Shown here piece after piece: positions 34,782 to 44,720 of a stretch of DNA of 64,000 nucleotides. This DNA is from Moniliella sp. 'wahieum'. Its lineage: Eukaryota > Basidiomycota > Moniliellomycetes > Moniliellales > Moniliellaceae. Within the stretch, counting starts at the first letter, position 1, and the number at the start of each line of letters is the position of its first letter. The position numbers were made by a program, and so were the translations under genes. Location: the NCBI GenBank assembly GCA_003971905.1, contig RSEE01000133.1, positions 1 through 64,000 on the forward strand. The letters are read 5' to 3'. The notes beneath the pieces are model-generated. The model was not told the DNA's origin. It made no database searches and saw only the letters and a list, made by a program, of their open reading frames with translations.

Positions 34782-34878
34782 GAGCAGGACTTGTGCACGT
34801 CGCACTGAACACCCAGGGCTGAGCAACTGCGTCTCAGATCCCAGGACAGACTGAGACCTGAGTCGCACACGTCCTGCT
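34782..34878. other. Nested inverted repeat, candidate structured RNA or cruciform
   Basis: An outer stem AGCAGGAC (34783-34790) pairs with GTCCTGCT (34871-34878). An inner stem GTCTCAG (34831-34837) pairs with CTGAGAC (34851-34857). No known RNA family was recognised. Confidence 0.35.
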
Positions 34879-37800
34879 AGTGAGCACCCTGGCTGTAATC
34901 CCTGGCCGCTCGACGCAACCACAGCAGGCTCATGCACTGGACCGGTCCTTGGTCCGGCCCTCCGCCACGACCAGACCGGGCCTGGACGCTTCCAAAACAT
35001 GCCCAGGCTGTCGGCGAGCAGAGTCTACGTCGTGCACTTACTGACACCCACAAGTCCCCGTCAGCCCCCCCTTTCATCATACATTGCAGCCCCACCACGG
35101 TTGACGGTCCGCGGAGTGGCCCCATGATCATCGGCGACCAACAGACCCCCAACTTTATCGTATACAGGCGACCCCCGCTCTTGCCCGAACAGGGATGGCC
35201 GTCGCGAGTGAACGCCGAAAGAATGCCAAGATGCAAGCTTGGCAGGTGCCACAACTGTCAGGATCCCCCAGAGGTATACGCGGGCATGGCAGACAGATGA
35301 GGGGGACAAGCAATGTTTTGCTCAAAGAGCTATCCGGTATACACGTTTTGTGTGGTCGCATGAAGTTCTAGTACCCTGACTCCTATATACACCCAACTCG
35401 TTTGGCCTTCTACCCTATCATATCTTTTGGGGTTATACTAACAATGCTTATTTCGAGAGCGACGTACGCCCAGGGGCGTACGATGGCATAGCATGAGATC
35501 AATGTGGGGTCCAGTGCCACTCCCCAACACCCCTACTTCACATTCTGAACGTTTTTGGGACCCTAGAAATATCCAACAGTTCCTTTGTCGGTCTCTTTTT
35601 GGTTAATGGGGCCATCTCTCTCGCCTTCGTTTGCGCGTATGTTGGGTCGTCCGTGACATCACGCCTCATCCGTTCCCCCTCTCCCTTGTCGCTCGTGACA
35701 CCCTCTGGTTTTGCATCTGTGGTTTTGCATCCATTTGAGAAAAGAAAGAAAGAGTGTTGGGCATCAGCACTCAGTCCAGCATCAAGCTCCGCTTCAGATC
35801 AGAGCCACTGTTCATGTAAATTCGGAAAAAAACAGGGACGTGCTGAGCGCTGGGAACCTTATCTATGGGGAGAGCAAGACCCTTTTTGCAGGCGACGTCA
35901 AAGGGGAGAGTCAGTTCCGGGTCAAGATCTCTCACTCGTGTCTCTGGCATCTGACATATATATCAATGGATCAAGATCGCTGTAGGGTTGTAGATATGGT
36001 ACGCCTCTGTACTATACTAAACTGTCGTGTATGGAAAGAGAAACGATTACTAAAACGGGTTTCGGAAGAGCAATGTCTCAATGAACAATGATGATGCCCG
36101 TAATGACTACCATCTGGCGTCGCAAACCAACTGGGTTTGCAAACTTCAATGTCGAAAGATGTCTTTCGACACACCCTAGCCAGCGGATGGGAGCCAGAGC
36201 ACCCCTACACCGTAATACCACCACACCCGATGACATACCAGTCGACAGCCGTTTGAGTGGGGCTATATCATGCAGAGGGGTCCTAGCCTGTCTAGCTTAC
36301 CGTGAGATCTGAGAGCCTAGAGGTGCTTGGGAAGTGGGACACAAAAGTCTTGTAGCCCCCCATGTCCATTTGGGTCCACAGTTTTCCAAACCTGGGGGAA
36401 GGGCACGTAGGCACCGTGGTAACCGTAACCCGCTGCTCTAACCGCTTTTCCCTTGTTGCTGTCAGGCGGACACAGGCCGACTGGCGCTAGCGCGTTATAC
36501 GCTACAAGAGATCTGCTAGGCCTTGATGGCTGTTTTGGTCCTAGAAAGTTAATACTAGCCAATGGACGAGAGCGTTCTTTTTGGCGCTCTTCCCTCCTCT
36601 TTGACTTGTTTATCCCAACAAGGCACTTCCTCTCCAACTGTCTTCCCTTGCCCCCCACTCTGTCCTTCCGCTAAAAAGACGGTTCCAGCTGGGCTCTGTA
36701 AAAAATGTTATCCTCTTTCCCCCTCCTAGAGACTGAACGACTCGATCCTATGGGGGTCGATCGGCACCCCAACATTCCTCTCCCCCCTTTCCCCGTTTTC
36801 TTCACCTGAACTTCCCGGAACCCTATAAGGCCTATAAGCACATCTCCACACTTCCCTGCCTGCCTTTAAAAAGGGTTCCACACAGCGCGACGGAGAAGTA
36901 ATATGGGTCAGCTTGGATGTGCCTTAGACGCCCCATCCCCCGTACCGCTGCTCAGCTACTTTCCCCCCTTCCCCCGCTTGATACCCTGGTGTAGATGACC
37001 TATAGTATCAGTTCCTTTCGAACTCACAGGAGCGTTCTTTGTTTTCGCCCCTCCCCCCCCAATGAGAGGGCCCGTGGCACTTCTGTATCGATCCCAGCGG
37101 AGTGATGCAAGAGGCATCTCGCCAATAGCGAGGGCTATCCATTCATCGCTCTAGGTGAGGCCAGAGGAGCAGGAAGTGGACGGAGGGGGCGGAGGGAAGA
37201 ACAGAACAGGAGCAAGTGAGACTAAGAACAATTGAGTTGAGATCACACGAATTTAGACTCCCGCCATAGGATGGGTTTTGGAATCGTCGCGGACCTTAAA
37301 GGACAACCTTGAAGGACAGCCCTAAAGCTTAAAGGACGACCCTGAAGGACGACCCTATAACAGACGACAGCCTTTGTGTTGCTCCAGCAGACCTTAAGTC
37401 CGTCTGTGTGTTGCTTCCTCCAGCGAGAGCGACAAGGGACCAGCCGGACACACCCACTGAAGCCCTTGCAACCCTTTCGCCCGCGACCCAATGTCGCCCC
37501 CATAGCCCCTGTTACATTATGTGAACGGCTTGGGGCCGGAGGCTCAGCGCTCAGGCTCAGCATTGTCCATTCACTGGCAGGAGCCTGTGTCCTACTCCGC
37601 CAGCATGCCACGGCACATGGCACGCACGCCTGGTTAAGAACAGAACGGGGTGGTGCATAGGACGGGGAGATCAGCGTCGGCCAATGATTAATGATGCAAT
37701 GGCAGGCGTGGAAAACGTCGACCTACACAGGGGCATATACATATGCGTGCCATTTGACTGGGGAGGCGCTTGTGGTGTCGTGTGGGCCGAATCACGCTCC

Positions 37801-38842
37801 TCTGCGACATGTGGCAGCACTGCTACGGGCAAATGATCCCAAGTGACTAGTAACAGTAGAGTAACTAGAGTGACTGTCGCTACTGGAGTAAATTATGATG
37901 GAGGGCAGGGAAACGCCGTGGTGTGGGCCTGAGGCCTGAAGCCTTGACGCTTGCCACTTGAAGACCCGGCTGGGTGCCCGGTGTTTGGTCTGTGGATGGC
38001 GGGATAGTGACTATAATGGTGCCACACAGCGGCATGCCAATGCTCAGTACGTATGCAACTCACTGTATATGCGACCTCCTGTTCGGTATACCCCATCCGC
38101 AGACGTGGAAAACCTATCGAAACTAACCAGATGTGATGAACGACCCTTCCAGCTTCAAGCCTCAGGTCCTTCAGCAAACATCAAGGCCTCGCGGACAAGG
38201 GCGAATGTGATCGTTGAACGTCGATCTTAGATCTTCAGCAGAGTACCAGTGAGTGTGCGCGGAGAGTACTACTAGTAAACACTGTGAACACACTGTGTAC
38301 CTTACAGGCCATTATCAGAGCTCGCCTTGATGTCTTCATCAGTTTATCTCATTGATTGATCATCAGGCCTCAGGCAGGCCCACGCCTAAGGGAACCTGAA
38401 GTACCCATGTTAGTGTAACCAGGTGAGACCGAGTGTATACCACTGGTATGTCTACCATTCGTGGAAGTGATTGCTGGGAGGGCCAGACGCGAGCAGGTTG
38501 GCCGACACATAGACTGAAAATGTCTGGAATGAAAAAAGAGGTGCTGCAGCGCTTGATGGCCCCACAGCCTCAGCCTTGAGCGGTCGGATGGGCCTAACTC
38601 TCACCCCCGAACCTATAGGTGCGGCGCAGTGGCGCAGAGACTGTTGCGGCGTTTTCGAACGGCCGCGCGCATGTTCCCTGATGCTCCCTGTTCCATTTCT
38701 AGTCGTGAGAGCCACAGTGAGGCCGTGGAGGGCAGATGCGGCACGCTGTGGGGTACTCCCCGCGATCTGACGGCTTTAAGGCTGCCAATTGGCCGTATAT
38801 TGCGAGATGGTGAGCGAGAAGGCGCGCTTGGATTGGCCTTGA

Positions 38843-38902
38843 GGCTTGAAGCTTGAAGCTTGAAGCTTGAAGCTTGACTGGTCTTGAAAGCTTGAAGCTT
38901 GA
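38843..38902. repeat. GCTTGAA heptanucleotide array
   Basis: Five tandem GCTTGAA units, a short break, then further copies; each junction creates an AAGCTT site. Shorter copies of the same motif occur in other intergenic regions of the window. Confidence 0.92.
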
Positions 38903-39521
38903 CCCCGCTTCAACGTGCGGAGAGGGGCCGCGGCCACTCAGCTATAGTAGCTCCATCAGGAACGTGGACACGTCGACCGTCAGAATACAACAAGAATCAA
39001 GCGGGCTGCACCACCACCTTGCACGACACCATTGTGTTGCGGCAGCTGTTTCGGCCAGTGTTTGCACCTTCTCAGTCTTCTCACTCTGCTCTTGCATGCC
39101 ACCTTTACATCGAGGTCCGGCTTGCCATGGTAAATGGAAGCATGATGCCTACCGCAGCGTCATCGATGCTCCGCAGCACGCGGTAACCGGAAGGCTAGCC
39201 AGGAAGATACGATCTGGCTATCTCGATCTCGCAACCAACATCCTCACCCCTTTCTGTTCAAAGTAGCTATGCATCTCGTTGTCTAGTGTCCCTTGGGTGT
39301 CCGCCAGCCACCCACTACATCTATGCCGGCCCAGAAAAGACGAGGAGAGGAGCATAAGCATGTGCATCATGGCGCCCCAGCGAGCTGGGCGCGACCAAAA
39401 GCGGGCGACCGAGCGCCTTTTGTGCGCCGTGGCTCCAAGCCGAGCCGACGCAACTCACTATCCGAGTCAACAAAGCCAGCTGAGAAAGTGCTCCAGGGCG
39501 CCGCTGCGCCCAGATGGCAGC

Positions 39522-39911
39522 TTAGTAGAAGTAGCCCAGGATCTTGCCACCGGCGTGCTTGCGACGCGCCTCCTCGTGGTCCATGATGCCCGCCGAGGTG
39601 GTGAGGACAATGAAGCCAAAGGACCGGGCAGGAAGCAAGTTCTCCACCCAGTTCTCCACCTGGCCCAGCTGGACGTTGAAGCGGGGCGAGATGACGCCGC
39701 ACTTGTTGACCCGCCCGTTGAGCTGGATGACAATCTTGCCGCTCCGGTGGTCGTCGACCTCCTCAAACTCGCCAATGTAGCCGTGCTTCTGCATCACCTG
39801 CAGGAACTTGATGATGACCTTGGACGACGGGCGGATGAGCACCTGCCGCTTGCCGCGCCGCTCGGCGTTGACAATGGCGTTGAGGCAGTCGTTCAGGACG
39901 GAGACACGCAT
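39522..39911 (-). CDS. RPS22: 40S ribosomal protein uS8 (Rps22)
   Basis: This is a small-subunit protein binding 18S rRNA. The full reading frame is intact with no breaks: [20 protein letters not shown], then [23 protein letters not shown] and the C-terminal [11 protein letters not shown]. It is 129 residues, against 130 in most fungi, because one N-terminal residue seems absent (the family usually begins MVR). A 5' UTR intron fits at 39914-39970 (donor GTACGT, branch GCTGAC, acceptor GTAG), ending two bases before the ATG. It is transcribed divergently from eS17, which suggests a shared ribosomal-protein promoter. Confidence 0.97.
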   Translation of the reverse strand: MRVSVLNDCLNAIVNAERRGKRQVLIRPSSKVIIKFLQVMQKHGYIGEFEEVDDHRSGKIVIQLNGRVNKCGVISPRFNVQLGQVENWVENLLPARSFGFIVLTTSAGIMDHEEARRKHAGGKILGYFY

Positions 39912-39970
39912 GGCTACGCGCAAGGTCAGCGCACAGGGCCGGGAGGACGGGGGGGGGGGGAGCGACGTAC

Positions 39971-40253
39971 TGATGCTAGGCTTGGCGACGCTGGGCGAAG
40001 AGGTGGGTGAAGTCCAAGCGCTGGCCCGCCGCTGTGTCTCGAAGGCACACGGTGGGCGACAAATACAACCCTAGGCGCCGCGCCGCGTATTGCTGCGGCG
40101 AATTAAATACGGGCACACTGCCCGTGTGCCTGCCGCATCTGGGCGCAATGCGCGGGACGGCGCGCGGCGTCCGCCTAGGCCGCGGCAGCTCGCCCCCCGC
40201 CTCTTTGCTCCCCACCGTCTGCCACCCCCACCCTCCAAGCCAGTTCGTTCACC
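39971..40253. promoter_or_regulatory. Bidirectional promoter of two ribosomal protein genes
   Basis: About 280 bp separates the mapped 5' UTR splice donor of uS8 from the start codon of eS17. The interval contains CGCCGCGCCGCG-type sequence. No specific factor site is claimed. Confidence 0.6.
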
Positions 40254-40758
40254 ATGGGCCGCGTTCGCACCAAGACCACCAAGCGCGCCGCTCGCGTGCT
40301 CATCGAGAAGTACTACCCTAAGCTCAACGCGAATGACTTCCACACCAACAAGCGTGTGCTGGACGAGGTGGCCATTGTCCCCTCCAAGCGGCTGCGCAAC
40401 AAGATTGCTGGCTTCACCACCCACCTCATGAAGCGCATTGCCAAGGGCCCCGTCCGCGGCATCTCCTTCAAGCTGCAGGAGGAGGAGCGTGAGCGCAAGG
40501 TACGCACCTTCACTGTCCCCCCCCCTCCTGGTATGAGTGTTTAGATACTGACTCGCTGTCGATTCCTAGGACCAATACGTTCCCGAGGTCTCGGCTCTCG
40601 ACACGGAGGCCAACGGCGGCCTCGAGGTCGACCCCGACACCAAGGCTATGCTGGGCGAGATTGGCTTCGCCTCGCTCCCCGTCACGGTGGGTGCGCCGAT
40701 CACCTCGGCCCAGCCGGAGCGCCGCGGCCGCCACGTGCCCGGTGCCGGCCGGCGTTAA
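40254..40758 (+). CDS. RPS17: 40S ribosomal protein eS17 (Rps17)
   Basis: The first exon (40254-40499, 82 codons) reads [20 protein letters not shown], then [20 protein letters not shown] and [20 protein letters not shown]. An intron lies at 40500-40569 (donor GTACGC, acceptor CCTAG). The second exon begins [12 protein letters not shown] and ends GAGRR at 40758. Total 144 residues, slightly longer than the usual 130-136. No frame correction is needed. Confidence 0.97.
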
Positions 40759-42099
40759 AATGCCGCCGCCTTGTCCTGCCTGGCCTTTTCCCCCAAAATT
40801 CCACCTGATGCCTGTCATTGCGTCTGGCTGGTTTGTACGCCATAATCCTATGGATTCCTCATGCACCCTCAGCCTGTGTTGATAATCTCTTTGAGTTGTG
40901 TGCCGGGTTTTACGCAGGTAGAAGCGATGACACAATGACAGGCAGTCTCTGGGCCTCGTCGGCACGGCTAGGGTCGGTGTGTGCGCCGCCTGGTACGGGG
41001 CCGGCGACTCTGTACTCGAGCTGAGGGCGACTTGATACAACCTGCTTCCCTTGGCTCGGTTCGGCGGCGCTGTGACTCTCCCGGACCTCTATTGAAGAAG
41101 CTTTTCGCGAGAGCGCACCACTGTCACTTCAACGAGCTACGAGCTGTGTACCAAGGTGTGGTTCGTCATATATCATAGTCAAGTTGAGGAGCTGTGCAAT
41201 GCACTCACAGTGCCACTTACTACACACCGCAGGCTGCAGTAACGTGAACACATGAATTGGGCCGGCGCGAGGAGGTGCGGGGCACGAATGGGGAGCTGAG
41301 ACTGCGGGCGACCGAGACGCTCGACACTGCCTTTGACCATTCTTTTCGATAGTGTTGACATAAGAAAGTTTATATACGGGTTTTGATTTCCTTCGTAACG
41401 TGGAACACGCAGCTGTGCAACACAACTATGCAAGACCAATTGCCTCAACATGGCGAGCGGGTCCGTGGTGGTCTGGACGCCATGTCGGGGACGTAACAAT
41501 CCCTTGGATCACCTGCTAAATGGAGGGGAAGCGGCGACAAGGCCACCAGACGTGCGGCACGCACACATAATAGTGCTTCGCCACTCGCTCCCGGCAGAGG
41601 ACCTGGACATCGAGAGTCTATATTATGTGGGGTTCTCACACCTCGTGTGGCGCAGCGGCCCTACACAAAGAAGGCGGGCATGCATCGCGGCCGAGCTACG
41701 AGGAGAGGATGCAGTGTCGCAGGATCGATGCCGCTCTCTCCCCCCAAGTCGTGACAGCATACGTGTGGCGGTGGCGCCCTGCACGGGGGTCGCCGCCAAA
41801 GGAGCTTCCACTTGGCCCAACCCCACTGTCTGCCGCCCTTCTCGCGGCTACATTGGACGAAGCTGGCGAGAGCGAGAGTCCTCTTCGCCGTGTGCGGGCC
41901 AGAAGAGAAAGTTGGACGAACAAACGTATTTAACCCCCAGCCGCGCGTCCTCAAAGCATCTCTTCCCCCACATCCTACCCCTCCCTCTTTCCGATCTCTC
42001 CCTTCTTCGTCTTTGACAGACTACACACTCCCTACCATCCTACTGTTGCTGGCACAGATTTCTCCCTCTTCCTTCTCTCCCACCTCTTTCCCACCAATC
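40759..42099. other. Intergenic region upstream of the aspartic protease
   Basis: No conserved ORF was recognised. Longer open frames at 41450-42016 have no family resemblance. GTATTTAA at about 41925 lies 175 bp before the protease start, followed by a CT-rich leader, and could be its core promoter. Confidence 0.5.
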
Positions 42100-44189
42100 A
42101 TGCACCTCAGTGCCAACTTTGCCGCTCTTCTGCTGTGCGCGCTGGGCGCGTCGGCAGTCCCAAGTGGATCCACACCTCGTCCAGTGGAGGTTCCTCTCAA
42201 GCGCGGTGCGCGCGGAAACTTGCTCGGCCCTGATGGCCATGTCTCGTACGAAAAGATCGCCCAGGAGGTGGATCGTGTGCGAGCCAAGTACGTGCGCACC
42301 ATGAAGAACTACGAGGCCAACACCGGACACAAGCACCATATGGATGCTACCCATCTCCTTACCCCCGCCCAGCGCCGAGGCACCGGTACCGTCTCTCTCA
42401 CCGATACCGACAGCGAAGAGCTCTGGGTCGGTAACATCGCTTTTGGTTCGCCCCGCAACAGATCCCCATCGGTACGCTACCCCTTCTCGCTTGCTTGTCT
42501 ATGGACCGACGAGAGCATTGAAAGCAGAGAACTGAGAGCTGACTTGCACCGCACAGACTTTGACACTGGCTCTTCTGACACGCTGTGCAACCCCTCTGCC
42601 TACACCCCCTCCAAGTCGAGCACCAAGTCGGATACCGGCACCACGTTCCAAGACTCGTACGCTGACGGGACCACGGCTTCGGGCGAAGTGTACTCGGACA
42701 AACTGACCATCGGTGGTTTGACAGCGAACAAGGCCTACATTGGTTTGTCCAAACAAGCCTTTATCCAGGGCGAAGGTACAAGCCAAGGGATCAGCGGCAT
42801 GGCCTTCCCCTCTCTCCTCCTTCCAACAAAAGGAACCCTTTTTCCAATCCCTCATCTCATCCGGCGCGGTGGACGAGCATGCATTTCAGTTCCAGCTGCG
42901 CAAGTCGGGCTCGACATTGACGTTGGGTAAGTCAAGCAGCAGCGCAACCTGGGTCCCAGTCACCGACGCTTCCTACTGGTCCGTCCAGGGGTCCATCAAA
43001 GGTGGGTCAGGTAAGCGAGGCCTGGCCGGTCACCGTAAACTCGCCCGCCAGTTTGGATCGGCCGGTTCGCTCGGAGGATTCGGACTAGGATCGGAACCAT
43101 CCGGTGGGGGCTCTCAAGGTGGCGGAGGCATGGGAGGCGGCTCTCAAGGCGGCGGAGGCATGGGAGGCGGCTCTCAAGGTGGCGGAGGCATGGGAGGCGG
43201 CTCTCAAGGTGGCGGAGGCATGGGAGGCGGCTCTCAAGGTGGAGGAGGCATGGGTGGAGGTTCGCAGGGAGGCGGCGGTACTGGTGGGGGCTCTCAGGGC
43301 GGGGGTGGTACCGGCGGGGGCTCCCAAGGTGGTGGAGGCACGGGTGGGGGTTCGCAAGGTGGCGGCGGTACCGGCGGGGGCTCTCAGGGTGGCGGCGGTA
43401 CCGGTGGAGGCTCTCAGGGCGGGGGTGGTAACGGTGGCGGTTCTCAAGGGGGCGGAGGCACCGGCGGGGGCTCTCAACCGGGCGGTGGGGGCTCTGGGGT
43501 GGTGGATCTGGCGGTGGTGGATCTGGTGGTGGTGGATCTGGTGGTGGAGGATCTGGTGGAGGGGGCCAACTTCACGGCATCGTTGACTCTGGAACGACCC
43601 TCATCGTTAGTACGTATTCTTTTCCCCGGCCAGTTTTCTTCTGTCTGCGTTTTACTTCTACAGATTACGATGGACATCGCGTATGCTAACCACTGTTGCG
43701 GACAGCCCCCACGAGCGAAGCCCAAAGTCTATTCAAGTCGCTTGGACTGAAGAGTTCGACGCAGAACGGGCAGCTGACCGCCACTTACTCGTGCTCGCAA
43801 AAGCCCGATGTGAGTGTGACGTTTGGGAGCAAAACCATTTCGTTGGGCGACTCGACGTCCCACGGCACTGCTTCCGATGGCTCTTGCGTCTTTGCCGTTG
43901 TTGGTGCGGTACGTACTACTATACTTTCTGGCTGAGGGCTATTATAGTAGCTGACTCTTTCCTATCTTCCACTCTTTCCTCTTTCCCTGCAGAATGTTGG
44001 AACCACCGGTACCATCTTTGGCGACCCAGTCTTCCAACAGGCGGTACGTATCATACGACCCCGTCCATTCTCCCATTCCCAATCCCCTGTCTACCAGTGG
44101 ATGGCCCAGCCAAAACTGACCCTACATTCTTCCGTTGCGCGCAGACAATCACGTTTGACGTGGCGGGAAAGCGGGTTGGCTTTGAGTAA
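42100..44189 (+). CDS. Secreted pepsin-type aspartic protease with glycine-rich insert
   Basis: The start at 42100 gives a signal peptide (FAALLLCALGASAVPSG) and a propeptide. The first catalytic motif is DFDTGSSDT and the second is GIVDSGTTLI. Between SYWSVQGSIKG and the second motif lies a roughly 160-residue insert: about 13 copies of GGGSQGGGG(M/T) followed by about five GGGGS units. The C-terminus TGTIFGDPVFQ, then ITFDVAGKRVGFE, is typical of the fold. Introns: 42472-42556, 43610-43705, 43909-43992 and 44044-44144; donors are GTACGC or GTACGT, acceptors CAG, and all join in phase. One base is missing just before the first intron and another near 43498. It is more intron-rich than its neighbours. 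Likely an extracellular or vacuolar endopeptidase; the insert is not part of the usual fold. Confidence 0.93.
43100..43573 (+). repeat. 30-bp coding minisatellite plus GGGGS repeat inside protease
   Basis: About 13 units of 30 bp (GGGSQGGGGM, later GGGGT or GGGGN) are followed by 15-bp units coding GGGGS. Repeats nearest the 5' end are almost identical, suggesting recent expansion. Confidence 0.93.
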
Positions 44190-44720
44190 GTGCACACGAC
44201 GCTGGTCGTCTCTGTTCACACCCACCCACCCGCACACATCCACACTACACGTTCACACACAGGTGATTGTGCGCCTAGTAGTCCCTTCTCTTCTGCACTG
44301 GAAGAGCGTGAAATTCTTCTTCCTGCAGCCATATGGGCAGTGAGACACAAAAAGGCCCCCACATCTCTTCTTCAACTCATTTCTGGATGCTATGCATGGA
44401 ATGCCCGGGAACGCACTGCATTGTTATCCAAAGCCTGTGCTCACACACCACAGCCAAGCTTCTCCTTTCTCTTTTGCTTTCTCCCCCACTATGATGCCCC
44501 GTACCCCTGGATGGGACCGGGCACTTCACATTGAATTCTTGTCTATGCCACGCGTCTGTCTGCCATGGCGCAACCAATACAAGCCACATAGATTGCCATC
44601 TCAGTCAACTTGTAGAGCATCCCACTCGATCATCCTCAAAATGATAGCATCATCTTCGTCGATAAACATACCTACTACTACAGTGCTATATATACTACTG
44701 TCACAAGCACACTTCTGCTT
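44190..44720. other. Convergent intergenic region
   Basis: This is 3' flank of the protease and of the minus-strand FHA gene. No gene is supported. Confidence 0.45.

Larger units (their letters stand above)
34137..39521. other. Gene-free region of about 5.4 kb
   Basis: This is the longest stretch here without a recognisable gene. 34.4-35.3 kb is GC-rich with GCAGGCCAGC repeats and a nested inverted repeat (34782-34878). 35.3-39.3 kb is visibly richer in A and T than the gene-dense parts. ORFs are short and unlike any family. A GCTTGAA heptamer array lies at 38843-38902. No transposon proteins or rRNA were recognised. Confidence 0.5.

Noticed and set aside
34740-35300. 5S rRNA or SRP RNA gene
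   Set aside because: Neither the 5S internal control region nor the SRP Alu/S-domain motifs could be matched; only unassigned stems were seen.
35300-38900. Transposon or retroelement remnant in the gene-free block
   Set aside because: No reverse-transcriptase, integrase or transposase motif and no long terminal or inverted repeats could be seen by eye.
41450-42016. A 188-codon ORF upstream of the protease
   Set aside because: No family resemblance, overlapping ORFs of equal quality in other frames and the promoter location argue against it.
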